Assembly (NCBI GenBank): GCA_014204435.1
Contig: JACHLF010000004.1
Span: forward strand, 248,001 to 312,000
DNA from: Mycobacteroides chelonae
Lineage (GTDB): Bacteria > Actinomycetota > Actinomycetes > Mycobacteriales > Mycobacteriaceae
DNA: 64,000 bases
Reading direction: 5' to 3'
The notes under the pieces were generated by a model. The model was not told where the DNA came from. It worked only from the letters and a program-made list of their open reading frames with translations, and made no database searches. Within the stretch, counting starts at the first letter, position 1. Each line of letters opens with the position of its first letter. Positions 8,491 through 18,342 of the stretch are shown here, piece after piece. The translations under genes were made by a program, and so were the position numbers.

Positions 8491-10382
8491 ATCTGCGTCA
8501 TCGCGAAGTAGGCGCCGCGACGGGCCAGCAGCTCGGCATGAGTGCCGCTCTCGACGACGCTGCCGCCGTCCATCACCACGATGCGGTCCGCATCGCGAAT
8601 GGTGGAAAGCCGGTGGGCGATAATGAAACTCGTCCGGTCCCGGCGTAGCTCGGCCATGGCTCGCTGAATTCGTTGCTCGGTGCGGGTGTCCACCGAACTT
8701 GTCGCCTCATCGAGTATCAGCAGCTGCGGGCGTGCCAGGAATGCGCGTGCGATGGTGATCAACTGCTTTTCGCCGGCGCTGATGTTCCCGCCGTCGTCGG
8801 CGATCCTGGTGCCGTATCCGTCGGGAAGCGTGCGCACGAATCGGTCGACATACGCCGCGCGTGCTGCCTCCCGAACCTGCTCTTCGGATGCCCCGGGCCT
8901 TCCGTAGGCGATATTCTCGGCGATGGTGCCGCCGAACAGCCACGTGTCCTGGAGCACCATTCCTATCCGGGATCGCAGATCGCGCCGGCTCATCGTCGAG
9001 ATATCAACGCCGTCAAGCAATATTCGTCCGGAGTCGACTTCGTAGAAGCGCATCAACAGATTTACCAGGGTGGTCTTTCCCGCACCGGTCGGACCGACGA
9101 TCGCCACCGTGTGTCCCGGCTCGACGCTGAGCGACAGGCCCTCGATCACCGGCGCCTCGCGGGAGTACCCGAAGTGGATGTCCTCGAAGTCGACGCGCGC
9201 GGACCCGTCGGGCACAGTCACCGGCGATACCGGATCCGACGTTTCCTCGTCGGCATCCAGCAGCTCGAAAACCCTTTCGGCGCTGGCGAGCCCGGATTGC
9301 AGGGTGTTGTACATCGCGGCCACCTGCGTCAGCGGCTGGTTGAACTGCCGCACGTACTGGGTGAATGCCTGGATGCTGCCCAACGTCAGGTCGCCCGAGG
9401 CAACTTTGAGGCCGCCCACCACTGCCACCGCCACGTAGCTCAGATTTCCGATGAATGCCGTCGCCGGTGAGACCAGGCCCGAGAAGAACTGGGCGCCAAA
9501 TGCGCTGCCGTAGACCTTGGCATTTCGGTCCGTGAAGATCGCTTCTGCCTCCGCCTGATGCCCATACGTCTTGACAATGGTGAAACCGCTGTAGGTCTCT
9601 TCGATGTGCGCGTTCAGCTTCCCCGTGTTGGCCCACTGTGTCACGAACAGTCCTTGTGATCGACGGGCGATCGCCCCTGTCACCCACAGTGACAGGGGCA
9701 CCGTCGTGAGCGTGATCACCGCTAGCAGGGGCGAGATGCTGAGCATCATCGCGAGTACGGCCGCCAGGGTCAGCATCGAGCTCAGTAGTTGGTTGATGCT
9801 CATTTGCAGGGATGCCTGGATATTGTCCACATCGTTGGTCACACGGCTGAGAATCTCCCCACGCTGGCGGGAGTCGAAGTATGACAACGGAAGTCGATGC
9901 AGTTTGTCTTCCACGTCCGTGCGCAGGGTCACCACGGTGCGCTGCACCGTCACGTTGAGAAGTCGCGCCTGCACCCACGCGAGCAGCCCGGCAGCCAGGT
10001 ACAGGCCCAGCGCCAAAGCCAATGTCATGCCGATTGCCCGGAAGTCGACACCAACCCCGGGAGTGACGTTCATGCCCGAAAGCATCTGGGCGAACTGCCC
10101 GTCCCCGCGAGCGTGAGCGGCATCGAGGGCCTGCTGCTTGCTCAGCCCGGCCAGAAGCTCCCGGCCGATCACTCCGTTGAACAACAGGTCGGTGGCGTGA
10201 CCGAGAATCCGCGGCCCGATCACCCCGATCGCGATACCGGCCATCGACAGGATGATGACCATTGTGGTTAGGAAACGTTGTGGCGCAAGGCGCCTGACCA
10301 CGCGCACCGCCGTGCCGCGGAAGTCCCGGGAGCGCTCCGCAGGCCCTTGCTGCACTCCCCGAAAGTCAATCGCCCGCGTCAT
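8487..10382 (-). CDS. ABC transporter, fused membrane/ATPase subunit (Rv1273c-like)
   Basis: The protein is 631 residues from ATG 10382, chosen because it overlaps the stop of the upstream partner as ATGA; the frame extends upstream to 10433. An N-terminal six-helix exporter membrane domain is followed by an ATPase with Walker [11 protein letters not shown]-loop LQDTWLFGG, signature ISAGEKQ, Walker [13 protein letters not shown] and H-loop AHRLST. It keeps the catalytic Glu and His but has a non-canonical signature. With the neighbouring subunit it should form a heterodimeric exporter with one full-strength and one degenerate ATP site. A long soluble insertion near residues 70-115 separates the first two helices. 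Confidence 0.92.
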   Translation of the reverse strand: MTRAIDFRGVQQGPAERSRDFRGTAVRVVRRLAPQRFLTTMVIILSMAGIAIGVIGPRILGHATDLLFNGVIGRELLAGLSKQQALDAAHARGDGQFAQMLSGMNVTPGVGVDFRAIGMTLALALGLYLAAGLLAWVQARLLNVTVQRTVVTLRTDVEDKLHRLPLSYFDSRQRGEILSRVTNDVDNIQASLQMSINQLLSSMLTLAAVLAMMLSISPLLAVITLTTVPLSLWVTGAIARRSQGLFVTQWANTGKLNAHIEETYSGFTIVKTYGHQAEAEAIFTDRNAKVYGSAFGAQFFSGLVSPATAFIGNLSYVAVAVVGGLKVASGDLTLGSIQAFTQYVRQFNQPLTQVAAMYNTLQSGLASAERVFELLDADEETSDPVSPVTVPDGSARVDFEDIHFGYSREAPVIEGLSLSVEPGHTVAIVGPTGAGKTTLVNLLMRFYEVDSGRILLDGVDISTMSRRDLRSRIGMVLQDTWLFGGTIAENIAYGRPGASEEQVREAARAAYVDRFVRTLPDGYGTRIADDGGNISAGEKQLITIARAFLARPQLLILDEATSSVDTRTEQRIQRAMAELRRDRTSFIIAHRLSTIRDADRIVVMDGGSVVESGTHAELLARRGAYFAMTQI

Positions 10383-12118
10383 GTCGAGAACACCGCCTGT
10401 GAATCGCAGATCTCCCGGTACATCCCGCAGCATTCCGCGAGTTCGGCATGGGTGCCCGCCGCGGCCACGCGCCCGTCCTCCAGCACCACGATCTGGTCGG
10501 CGTCGATCACCGTCGAGATCCGTTGGGCCACGACAATCACCGTGGCGTCCGCGGCGACCTCGCGCAGGGACTCCCGTAGCCGGGTATCGGTGCGCACGTC
10601 GAGCGCCGAGAAGGCGTCATCGAACAGGTAGATGCTCGGGCGCCGAATCACCGCGCGCGCAATGGCAAGACGCTGACGTTGGCCACCGGAAAAGTTGATA
10701 CCGCCCTGAGACACCGGCATCAGTAGTCCTGCGGCATGCGCCTGGACGAAATCCGCCGCCTGCGCCACCCGTAGCGCCTCCCACATCTCGTTCTCGGTGG
10801 CGTCGGACTTGCCGTAGCGCAGGTTGCTTTCCACAGTGCCGGAGAACAGGTACCCCCGCTGCGGAACCAATCCCATGACCGTCCACAGGTCTTCGGGGTC
10901 GTATCGCCGTACGTCGTTGCCACCCACGCGTACCGAGCCGGCTGTTACGTCGTGCAAGCGGGGGATCAAGTTCAACAGCGTGCTCTTGCCGCATCCGGTG
11001 GCTCCGACCACGGCGGTGACGGTCCCGGGCCGGGCGGTGAACGAGATCCCCTCCAGCACAGCACGTTCAGCACCGGGGTAGCGGAATCCGGCGTCGGCGA
11101 ACTCCACGGTGGACCTCGTCGGCTCGACACGGACGGGATCGGGCGGTGCAGTGATGGATCCCTGGGTCTCGAACACCTCGGTGATGCGTTCTGCACAGGC
11201 CGAGGCGCGCGGCACCATGACGGCCAACATCGTAAGCATCATCATCGACATGAGGATCTGCAGAAAGTAGGACAGAAAGGCGATCAGTGATCCCACCTGC
11301 ATCTGTCCCTGGTCGATGCGCAGCCCGGCGAACCAGATCAGCGCGACACTGGAGGTGTTGATGACCAGCGAGGTGGTGGGCAGCATGAGGGCCTGCCAGC
11401 GGCCTGCGGCCAGCGCTGCCTCCGATACTTCAGTAACTGCCGCGCCGAACCGGATGCGTTCCACGGCTTCCCGGGTGAAAGCGCGAATGACCCGGATACC
11501 CGACAGCTGTTCGCGCGTCACCCGGTTGATGCCGTCGATGAGTCGTTGCATGCGGCGGAAGATCGGCAACATCGATCGGACGATGTACCAATTCACCGCT
11601 GCGAGCGCCGGCATGCTGACCATCAGCAGCCAGGACAACCCCGCGTTCTGGTGGACCGCCATGGCGATTCCGCCGATGCACATGATGGGCGCCGTCACCA
11701 GCATGGTGCAGGTCACCTGAACCAGCAGTTGTAGCTGTTGCACGTCGTTGGTGGTGCGCGTCAACAATGTCGGTGCCCCGAATCGGGCCGACTCTTCGGC
11801 GGAGAACCCGGTGATGTGATGAAACAGTGCCGACCGCATGTCGCGACCGAAGCCCATTCCGGTTCTGGAACCGAAGTACACCGCACCGATCGAGCAGACG
11901 ATCTGCAGCAGCGTCACGGCGAGCATCACCGTTCCCAGCCGCGTGATGGTGCCGGTATCGCCGTGTGCCACTCCGTCGTCGATGATCGCCGCGTTCACCG
12001 TCGGCAGGTACAGCGAAGCCAGCGTGCTGATGATCTGCAGCGTGACCACCGTCGCGACGAGGCCGCGGTACGGGCGGACGTACCGCCGCAGGAGGGCCGG
12101 CAACTGACCCTGAGGCAT
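10379..12118 (-). CDS. ABC transporter, fused membrane/ATPase subunit (Rv1272c-like)
   Basis: The protein is 579 residues from ATG 12118 ([14 protein letters not shown]). The exporter membrane domain is followed by an ATPase with Walker [10 protein letters not shown], signature FSGGQRQ and Walker [13 protein letters not shown], where Asp replaces the usual catalytic Glu. Its H-loop has Gln for His (VVAQRIST). This subunit therefore supplies the intact signature but the degenerate Walker B and H-loop, the complement of its partner. It corresponds to Rv1272c; that pair has been linked to lipid transport in M. tuberculosis, and the substrate here is inferred at most. It is translationally coupled to the downstream subunit. 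Confidence 0.92.
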   Translation of the reverse strand: MPQGQLPALLRRYVRPYRGLVATVVTLQIISTLASLYLPTVNAAIIDDGVAHGDTGTITRLGTVMLAVTLLQIVCSIGAVYFGSRTGMGFGRDMRSALFHHITGFSAEESARFGAPTLLTRTTNDVQQLQLLVQVTCTMLVTAPIMCIGGIAMAVHQNAGLSWLLMVSMPALAAVNWYIVRSMLPIFRRMQRLIDGINRVTREQLSGIRVIRAFTREAVERIRFGAAVTEVSEAALAAGRWQALMLPTTSLVINTSSVALIWFAGLRIDQGQMQVGSLIAFLSYFLQILMSMMMLTMLAVMVPRASACAERITEVFETQGSITAPPDPVRVEPTRSTVEFADAGFRYPGAERAVLEGISFTARPGTVTAVVGATGCGKSTLLNLIPRLHDVTAGSVRVGGNDVRRYDPEDLWTVMGLVPQRGYLFSGTVESNLRYGKSDATENEMWEALRVAQAADFVQAHAAGLLMPVSQGGINFSGGQRQRLAIARAVIRRPSIYLFDDAFSALDVRTDTRLRESLREVAADATVIVVAQRISTVIDADQIVVLEDGRVAAAGTHAELAECCGMYREICDSQAVFST

Positions 12119-12199
12119 GGGCACCACTGTCGCACATGCCGTCCGCAACAAAGCCGCAGCTCAGTGGTTGACTCCCGTTTGTGCCGCTACAGTGCACAT

Positions 12200-12787
12200 G
12201 TGAGGTTGGGCTTGGATTCGCGCAATGTGTTGAGCACGTGCGCTGTCGTACTGGCGATGGTCGCGCTCGTGTTGGCTGGCTGTTCGGGTGGTGACACGTC
12301 CGATCAACCGGGCGGCACCGCGCCGAACGCGACGGCACCGCAGCAGACGAATTCCAAAGGCGTCGAAGGTCCGATGTTCACCGAATGCGGTGGCGTCAGT
12401 GATCAGGCGATGATGCAGATGACCAAGGTCGTGGGGCTGGTGGGCACCGCGAAGAACTCCGTCGGTTGTGTCTGGCTTCGCGGTGGAAGCATCGTGGGGC
12501 CGCACTTCTCCTTCAACTGGTATCGGGGTAGTCCGATCGGCCGTGAACGGGCGACGGAAGAACGGACACGGCCGAGTGTCGAGAACATCGAGATCGCCGG
12601 GTACAAGGGATTCATTGCCACCAACGGGTACCCGGGCACCGTGACCACGCTGTGCGAGATCGGTATGGACTTCGGAAACGACTTCATCGAGTGGTCCATC
12701 AACTTTGAGCCCGGATCAGGCGCTCCCGACTCCTGTGACGTGGCCAAACAGCTGACTGAGACGTCCATCAAGGCGGCCAAGAAATGA
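12200..12787 (+). CDS. lprB: Lipoprotein LprB
   Basis: A 195-residue lipoprotein starting at GTG 12200 (RLGLDSRNV). The signal peptide ends in the lipobox VLAGC at about residue 25, giving a diacylglyceryl cysteine. The mature part has the DUF3558 pattern: an N-terminal FTECGGVSD segment, GCVWL, then FNWYRGSPIGRERATEE and a C-terminal cysteine (PDSCDVAK). It matches Rv1274 (LprB) by position and motif. Function is unknown; it sits divergently from the ABC exporter pair and overlaps lprC by 4 bp, so a cell-envelope role linked to that exporter is plausible. Confidence 0.85.
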   Translation: MRLGLDSRNVLSTCAVVLAMVALVLAGCSGGDTSDQPGGTAPNATAPQQTNSKGVEGPMFTECGGVSDQAMMQMTKVVGLVGTAKNSVGCVWLRGGSIVGPHFSFNWYRGSPIGRERATEERTRPSVENIEIAGYKGFIATNGYPGTVTTLCEIGMDFGNDFIEWSINFEPGSGAPDSCDVAKQLTETSIKAAKK

Positions 12788-13341
12788 CGCATCGGAAAAC
12801 GAAGTCGCTGCTCGCGGCGGCATGTATCGCACTCGTCGCATTCGGCTCCGCCGGCTGCGGGGGCACGGTCGACGGCGAGGCCGTGATGCCCGGCAAGGGA
12901 GATCTCGGTGACGGAACACCCGCCGAGCAGAAGTACCCCAACCTGCTCAAGGAATGCGACGTCCTCACCACGGATGTGCTGGCCAAGGCCGTCGACGCGG
13001 ACCCACGGGACATTCAGAGCACGTTCGTGGGGGCGCTGTGCCGCTGGCAGGCGATGAGCAAGAGCGGCGGCCTGGTCGATATCACCCGGTTCTGGTTCGA
13101 GACCGGCAGCCTTGAGGCCGAAAAGGCCACAGCGAACAGTTTGAAGTACAGCGTCCAGGAGCGGGCGATCCAGGGCATCCCGTCGATCGTGATGAAGCCA
13201 CCCGACCAGCCGGGTGCGTGTGGAGTTGCCAGCGATGCCGCAGGTGTTGTTGGATGGTGGGTCAACCCGCAGGGCCAAGGCGGAGACTCATGCACTCAGG
13301 CAATCAAATTGATGGAGATGACGCTGTCGGTGAACATCTGA
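12784..13341 (+). CDS. lprC: Lipoprotein LprC, DUF3558 family
   Basis: A 185-residue lipoprotein with signal peptide and lipobox GSAGC at about residue 25. The mature domain has the conserved cysteines of DUF3558 (LLKECDVLTTDVLAKAV, ALCRWQAM, a Cys in GACGVASDAAG and DSCTQAIKL near the end). It overlaps lprB by 4 bp (ATGA) and corresponds to Rv1275. Function is unknown. The next lipoprotein gene starts inside its 3' end. Confidence 0.85.
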   Translation: MTHRKTKSLLAAACIALVAFGSAGCGGTVDGEAVMPGKGDLGDGTPAEQKYPNLLKECDVLTTDVLAKAVDADPRDIQSTFVGALCRWQAMSKSGGLVDITRFWFETGSLEAEKATANSLKYSVQERAIQGIPSIVMKPPDQPGACGVASDAAGVVGWWVNPQGQGGDSCTQAIKLMEMTLSVNI

Positions 13342-13892
13342 CGCGTCGTGTTCGCTCGTCCCGTATCGCCGGGGCACTCCTGTGCGCAGTGCTGTCCGCA
13401 GGAATTCTGCTCACCGCGGGCTGCGCTGGACACCATGGTGGACTACACGGACATGACGTGGCGTCCGAGCATGATGTCCGGGTCGGCCCCGCCTATTCCG
13501 AGTGCGGCAGTCTCACCACTCCCGATGTCGCCGCAGTGGTGCACCGGACTGACCTGAAGCTGATCGCGAAGACCCCTGCGGGATGCACCTGGTCGCCGAA
13601 CGGGTACTGGAGCGTGCTGCCCAACGTCACCCTCTCCTGGTATCGCGGTAGCCCGATCGGTCGCGAACGTGAGGGCGAGGAACGCACGCGTGACGAGGTG
13701 AGGGACTTTTCTGCCGGGGGCAAGAGCGGTTTCATCAGTTCGACCTACGGGATGTGCGTCACCGCGCTGGAGTACGGCGACGATCAGTTTTTCGAACTGG
13801 CGGTCACCCTGCTCGGCGCGGGTCACGGCACGTCATCGGATGCGTGTCACTGCGCGATGAAGCTCTCCACCCAGGTGGCGGAGAAGGTCTGA
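13290..13892 (+). CDS. LprB-like lipoprotein, extra tandem copy
   Basis: A 200-residue lipoprotein from ATG 13290; no closer in-frame start is present, so it overlaps the end of lprC by 52 bp. The signal peptide ends in the lipobox LLTAGC. The mature part shares with LprB the segment LSWYRGSPIGRE and EERTR, and the pattern ECGSLTTPDVAAVV, GCTWSPNGYW and a C-terminal SSDACHCAMKL. It is therefore a diverged duplicate of lprB. The M. tuberculosis cluster has, as I recall, only lprB and lprC here. Function is unknown. Confidence 0.8.
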   Translation: MHSGNQIDGDDAVGEHLTRRVRSSRIAGALLCAVLSAGILLTAGCAGHHGGLHGHDVASEHDVRVGPAYSECGSLTTPDVAAVVHRTDLKLIAKTPAGCTWSPNGYWSVLPNVTLSWYRGSPIGREREGEERTRDEVRDFSAGGKSGFISSTYGMCVTALEYGDDQFFELAVTLLGAGHGTSSDACHCAMKLSTQVAEKV

Positions 13893-13901
13893 GACGAGTC
13901 G

Positions 13902-14414
13902 CTAGCGCGGCACGTGAAATGTGGTGAGTGACGCACCGCCCAGTTCGAGTGCCGACCACGGCGCGCGAGTGGTCAGTACCGCGATAGCCGATGTCGGAAA
14001 CTTCGTGGAGATGCGGTTCGCGGCCTCGGCGCTGCTGGTGCCGGTGTCGGCTAGTGCCAGCGCCAACTGCGATGTGGTGGGCTCGTGTCCCACGACGAGC
14101 ACGGTGATCGCGGAGTTCGGTACCGCGTTGATCTCGTCGAGGGTGATCCCCGGTGTCGAGTCGTAGAGCTTGTCGCTGAACCTGACGAGTTGACTGTGTA
14201 CGCCGGTTTGCGTGAGCGTCGCGCGGGTCCGGGTGGCGGTCGAGCACAGCACCGCGTCGATTCGATTGAAGTTGTCTTGTAGCCACGTGCCGGCCTGGGT
14301 GGCCTGCCGGGTGCCGCGCAGGTTCAGCGGGCGGTCGTGGTCGTCGACCCCGGGAGGATAGGCCGACTTCGCGTGGCGCATCAGGATCAGGCTGCGCTTG
14401 GCGTCATCCGACAT
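13902..14414 (-). CDS. SixA-type histidine phosphatase (Rv1276c-like)
   Basis: A 170-residue histidine phosphatase superfamily protein starting at ATG 14414 (MSDDAKRSLILMRHAKS). The RHAKS motif supplies the phosphorylated His; a second catalytic His lies in VLVVGHEPTTS, and Arg in NLRGTRQA. SixA proteins remove phosphate from histidine residues; the target here is unknown. The frame extends to 14621 but that would overlap the promoter region of the divergent SbcD-like gene. It converges on the third lipoprotein gene with a 9-bp gap. Confidence 0.88.
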   Translation of the reverse strand: MSDDAKRSLILMRHAKSAYPPGVDDHDRPLNLRGTRQATQAGTWLQDNFNRIDAVLCSTATRTRATLTQTGVHSQLVRFSDKLYDSTPGITLDEINAVPNSAITVLVVGHEPTTSQLALALADTGTSSAEAANRISTKFPTSAIAVLTTRAPWSALELGGASLTTFHVPR

Positions 14415-14533
14415 GATTCGTACCGTAGCGGGGCTACAGGACGAGTGTCGGGCAGATGCCAGACCTGTGGATGGACCGCGGGGCCGGGCGTTGCGTCCCG
14501 GAGGTTGTCGGTCAACGGCCATAGACTCCGCTT

Positions 14534-15718
14534 GTGAAGTTCCTGCACACTGCCGACTGGCAACTCGGCATGACACGGCATTTCCTTGCCGGTGAGGCGC
14601 AGCCCCGGTACTCGGCCGCACGTCGGGAGGTGATTGCCTCTCTGGGTGAGGTTGCTGTGGCGCAGGGTTGCGACTTCATGGTGGTGTGTGGAGACGTCTT
14701 CGAGTCCAATCAGCTGGCGCCGCGCGTCATCAGCCAGGCGCTGGAGGTCATGCGGGGCGTCGGTGTGGACATTTACCTACTTCCTGGCAACCATGATCCG
14801 CTGGATGCCGCCTCCGTGTACACCAGTGAATTGTTCCTGGCGGAAAAGCCCGCGAACGTCCATGTGCTTGACACCGCCGGTGTGCACCAGGTGGCCGCCG
14901 GCGTTGAGCTGGTGGCGGTCCCCTGGCGATCGAAGGCCCCCACGCATGATCTGGTGGCCGAGCAGCTGGAGGGTCTGCCCGCCGACGGGACCCGGCGCGT
15001 CGTGGTGGCACACGGCGGCGTCGACGTCCTCGATCCCGATCCGACGAAACCGGCGCTGATCGCGCTGAAGGCCGTCGAGGACGCCCTTGACCGGGGCGCT
15101 GTCCATTACGTGGCTCTGGGAGACAAGCATTCGCGTACCCAGGTGGGTGCCAGTGGGCGGGTCTGGTACTCGGGGGCACCCGAGGTCACCAATTACGACG
15201 ATGTCGAATCCGATCCGGGTCACGCCCTCGTGGTGGACCTGGACCAGTCGGGTGCCGTGCGGGTGGATGCGCACCAAGTGGGACGGTGGCGGTTCGTCAC
15301 GCTGCGGCGCTCCGTGGACAACGCGCGCGATATCGCCGATATGGGTTTGAACCTCGAGCTGCTGCCCGATAAGGAGCGCACGGTGGTGCGCCTGGCACTG
15401 ACCGGCACGCTCAGCGTGACCGACAACGCCGTGCTCGAGGAGTGCCTGGATAAGTACGCCCGGCTTTTCGCGAGCGTGCGGACGTGGGAGCGGTACACCG
15501 ATATCGCGGTGGTGCCCGCCGACGGAGAGTTCAGCGACCTTGGTGTCGGCGGTTTCGCCGAATCGGCGATCGCCGAGCTGAAGGAGATGGCGGCCGCCGG
15601 GGGAGCAGCGTCTGCGGACGCGCAGGGTGCGTTGTTGCTGCTGTTGCGCCTCACATCCGGCGCTCGACAGGCCAGTGCGACATCGGACCACGCCGTGAGA
15701 CGAGGGTCGGCGGCGTGA
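14534..15718 (+). CDS. SbcD/Mre11-like metallophosphoesterase (Rv1277-like)
   Basis: A 394-residue protein starting with GTG 14534. Metallophosphoesterase motifs appear in order: HTADWQLGM (Asp-x-His form), VVCGDVFESN, LLPGNHDPLD (GNHD), VVVAHGGVD and ALGDKHS. This is the Mre11/SbcD arrangement, a two-metal nuclease acting on DNA ends. The stop overlaps the GTG of the SbcC-like ATPase gene (GTGA), the usual sbcD-sbcC coupling. It corresponds to Rv1277; involvement in DNA end processing is inferred from the family. Confidence 0.9.
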   Translation: MKFLHTADWQLGMTRHFLAGEAQPRYSAARREVIASLGEVAVAQGCDFMVVCGDVFESNQLAPRVISQALEVMRGVGVDIYLLPGNHDPLDAASVYTSELFLAEKPANVHVLDTAGVHQVAAGVELVAVPWRSKAPTHDLVAEQLEGLPADGTRRVVVAHGGVDVLDPDPTKPALIALKAVEDALDRGAVHYVALGDKHSRTQVGASGRVWYSGAPEVTNYDDVESDPGHALVVDLDQSGAVRVDAHQVGRWRFVTLRRSVDNARDIADMGLNLELLPDKERTVVRLALTGTLSVTDNAVLEECLDKYARLFASVRTWERYTDIAVVPADGEFSDLGVGGFAESAIAELKEMAAAGGAASADAQGALLLLLRLTSGARQASATSDHAVRRGSAA

Positions 15719-18339
15719 AGCTGCACCGGCTCTCGGTCACCAACTACCGCGGGATCGCGCATCGCGACATCAGTTTTCCCGATCGTGGCGTCGTAGTGGT
15801 CAGTGGTGCGAACGAGGTCGGCAAGACCTCCATGATCGAGGCGCTGGACCTGCTGATCGAATCCAAGGACCGCTCCACCAAGAAGGACGTCAAGCAGGTC
15901 AAGCCCACCTTTGCCGACGTCGGCTCCGAGATCGAGGCCGAAATCAGTTGCGGACCGTATAGATTCGTGTATCGCAAGCGGTTCCACAAGCGCGCCGAGA
16001 CCCACCTGACGGTCATCGAACCGCGACGCGAACAACTCTCCGGCGACGAGGCTCATCAGCGTGTGCTGGACATGCTCGATCAGTCCATCGACATGAATCT
16101 CTGGAAGGCGCAACGGGTCCTGCAGTCGGCGGGGGCAGGGGTGCTCGACCTGTCATCGAGTGATGCGCTCACCCGTGCTCTGGATTTGGCTGCCGGGCAA
16201 TCGGTTGCGCTCTCGGGCAGCGAGCCGGATCTGGTGGAGCGGATCGACGCCGAGTATGCCCTGTACTTCACCGGGACCGGGCGCCCGACCGGTGAATGGG
16301 CCAAGGCCGCCGCGCGTCTAACCGCTGCCGAGGATGCTCTGGCCGTCGCCACCGCGGCCGTGGCCGAGGTCGATCAGCAGGTCCGCGAGCATGATGCGCT
16401 CACCCGGGAGCTGGCCGCCATCATCACCGATCGCGCCGAGTTCGGCCGCCGCCTGGCTCCGTTGGAGCATGCGGCCCAAGCCATTTCGATGCTTGTGCAG
16501 CAGCGTGACAACGCCGTCGTGGTGGCTGAGGCCGCGCAGGCGGCGGTGGTCGCGGCCCAGACGAAACGTGATGAGCGGGCTCAGCTGGTCGCCGATATCC
16601 ACGCCCGGCAGGCTTCCATCGACGGGCTCGCGGATCAGTTTTCCGCCACAGCCGAAGCGCATGCCACCGCACAACAGGTATCCGAGGCGGCCGCGGCCGC
16701 GGCCGCCCGCACCACAGAAGCGGTCGACGGCGCCCGCGCCCAGCTCGAGGCGGCGCGTGGCACGTTGGAGCGCGTGCTGGCCCGGGACGAGGTCGACGGT
16801 TTGGCGGCCAGGCTGTCGCGTATCGACCTCACGACCCGACAGCTGGCATCGGTGGGCTCGGAACTCTCGGCCTTGGCGATCACCGCACAGCGCCTGAGCG
16901 CGATCGAGACCGCGGCGCGTGCTGTCGGGATGGCGGAGGTAGCGCTGGAAACCGCGTCGGCGCAGGTCGAGGTCGGAGCGCTCGCCGATGTGGAGATCAC
17001 CGTCAACGGTGAGCAGCTGCGGGTAGGGGCGGGACAGCAGTGGACGGGCGCCGCCACGGACACCATCGAGATAACCGCCTCCGGCGTGGCAGTCACTCGA
17101 ATCATTCCGGGGGCCAACGCCTCTCAGCTGCGTGAGAACCTCGAGAGCGCCCGCGAGAGGTTGACCGGCGCACTGGCCGATGCCGGTGTCGTCGATCTAG
17201 GACAGGCCCAGAAGCAGTATGAACGGCGTACCGAACTGAATGCCGAACGTGACCGGCTGGCCGCGCTGCTCGATGGCCTCATAGGCGCGGACAACCTCGA
17301 AGCATTGCGCGAGAGACTGATCAGGTTGCGCGAGTTGGCCCCAGAGGCCACCGGCCTGTGGGACGCGATCGATCCGGCGCAAGCGCGCGCCGAGGTCACC
17401 CGATTGGTGGGCGAGGTGGAGCGCTTGCAGGCCGAGGAGCTCACCCACCGTCAGGCGGTCCAGGTGGCTGCTCAGCGGCTCACCGAGAAGGCCGCCGAGG
17501 CAATGGCATTGCGGGAGAAGCGGGCAGTGCGCGCCGAGGAGTTGAACGCCGCCGAGCTGCGTCTTACTCATGTGCGGTCTTCGGCCTCCGACGAGTTGCT
17601 GGCCGAGCGTCACGACCAGGCGGTGCAGGCGGCCGATCTGACCACGCGCCGTGTCACCGACCTCGTGGAGCAGTTGGCGGCGCTGGACGCCGATCGAGTG
17701 CGTACCGAGCTCGAAGAAGTCTCGGCGCAGGCACAGGCTCTGGATCAGCGACACGAGGCATTGCGTCATCAATTGCGCGATATCTCAGTGCGGCTGGAGG
17801 TGTTCGGTAGGCAGGGGCGCAAGGATCAACTCGACGCAGCCGCCTCCGAGCGGGAATATGCGGCAACGGAATTCGCGCGGATCGGCGCGAAGGCGCGGGC
17901 CGTCGACACGCTCCGGTCGGTGATGATGCGTCATCGCGACGGCATGAGATTGCGATATGTCGATCCCTTCCGTGCGGAGCTGGAACGCCTGGGCCGCATG
18001 GTCTTCGGCCCCACCTTCGAGGTGGATGTCGACACAGACCTGACCATCCGCAGCAGGACTCTGGAGGGCAGGACGGTGCCCTACGAGTCGCTCTCGGGTG
18101 GCGCCAAGGAGCAGCTGGGCATCGTGGCCCGGTTGGCCAGTGCCGCGTTGGTGGCACCTCAGGACGCGGTGCCCGTCATCATCGACGACGCGCTGGGGTT
18201 CACCGACAACGACAGGCTGGAACGCATGGGAGAGGTGTTCGGGGCGGTGGGCACCGAGGCGCAAGTCATCGTGCTGACCTGCAGCCCCGATCGATACCGT
18301 TCGGTGACCGCGGCACAGCGGATCAGCTTGTCGGCCTGA
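15715..18339 (+). CDS. SbcC/YhaN-like SMC ATPase (Rv1278-like)
   Basis: An 874-residue ATPase starting at GTG 15715, where it overlaps the upstream stop. The N-terminal Walker A is SGANEVGKTSM; the C-terminal signature is ESLSGGAKEQLG and Walker B VPVIIDDALGFTD. Between them are two long Ala/Glu/Arg-rich coiled-coil arms (about residues 200-420 and 480-780) around a small beta-rich hinge (VEITVNGEQLRVGAGQQW). Unlike classical SbcC/Rad50, no Cys-x2-Cys zinc hook is present. It should pair with the upstream nuclease as a Mre11-Rad50-like complex. The frame extends to 15484, inside the previous gene. Confidence 0.9.
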   Translation: MKLHRLSVTNYRGIAHRDISFPDRGVVVVSGANEVGKTSMIEALDLLIESKDRSTKKDVKQVKPTFADVGSEIEAEISCGPYRFVYRKRFHKRAETHLTVIEPRREQLSGDEAHQRVLDMLDQSIDMNLWKAQRVLQSAGAGVLDLSSSDALTRALDLAAGQSVALSGSEPDLVERIDAEYALYFTGTGRPTGEWAKAAARLTAAEDALAVATAAVAEVDQQVREHDALTRELAAIITDRAEFGRRLAPLEHAAQAISMLVQQRDNAVVVAEAAQAAVVAAQTKRDERAQLVADIHARQASIDGLADQFSATAEAHATAQQVSEAAAAAAARTTEAVDGARAQLEAARGTLERVLARDEVDGLAARLSRIDLTTRQLASVGSELSALAITAQRLSAIETAARAVGMAEVALETASAQVEVGALADVEITVNGEQLRVGAGQQWTGAATDTIEITASGVAVTRIIPGANASQLRENLESARERLTGALADAGVVDLGQAQKQYERRTELNAERDRLAALLDGLIGADNLEALRERLIRLRELAPEATGLWDAIDPAQARAEVTRLVGEVERLQAEELTHRQAVQVAAQRLTEKAAEAMALREKRAVRAEELNAAELRLTHVRSSASDELLAERHDQAVQAADLTTRRVTDLVEQLAALDADRVRTELEEVSAQAQALDQRHEALRHQLRDISVRLEVFGRQGRKDQLDAAASEREYAATEFARIGAKARAVDTLRSVMMRHRDGMRLRYVDPFRAELERLGRMVFGPTFEVDVDTDLTIRSRTLEGRTVPYESLSGGAKEQLGIVARLASAALVAPQDAVPVIIDDALGFTDNDRLERMGEVFGAVGTEAQVIVLTCSPDRYRSVTAAQRISLSA

Positions 18340-18342
18340 GTG

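Noticed and set aside
11738..12199. N-terminal extension of lprB
   Set aside because: Lies antisense to the ABC transporter; the GTG at 12200 gives a proper lipoprotein signal peptide.
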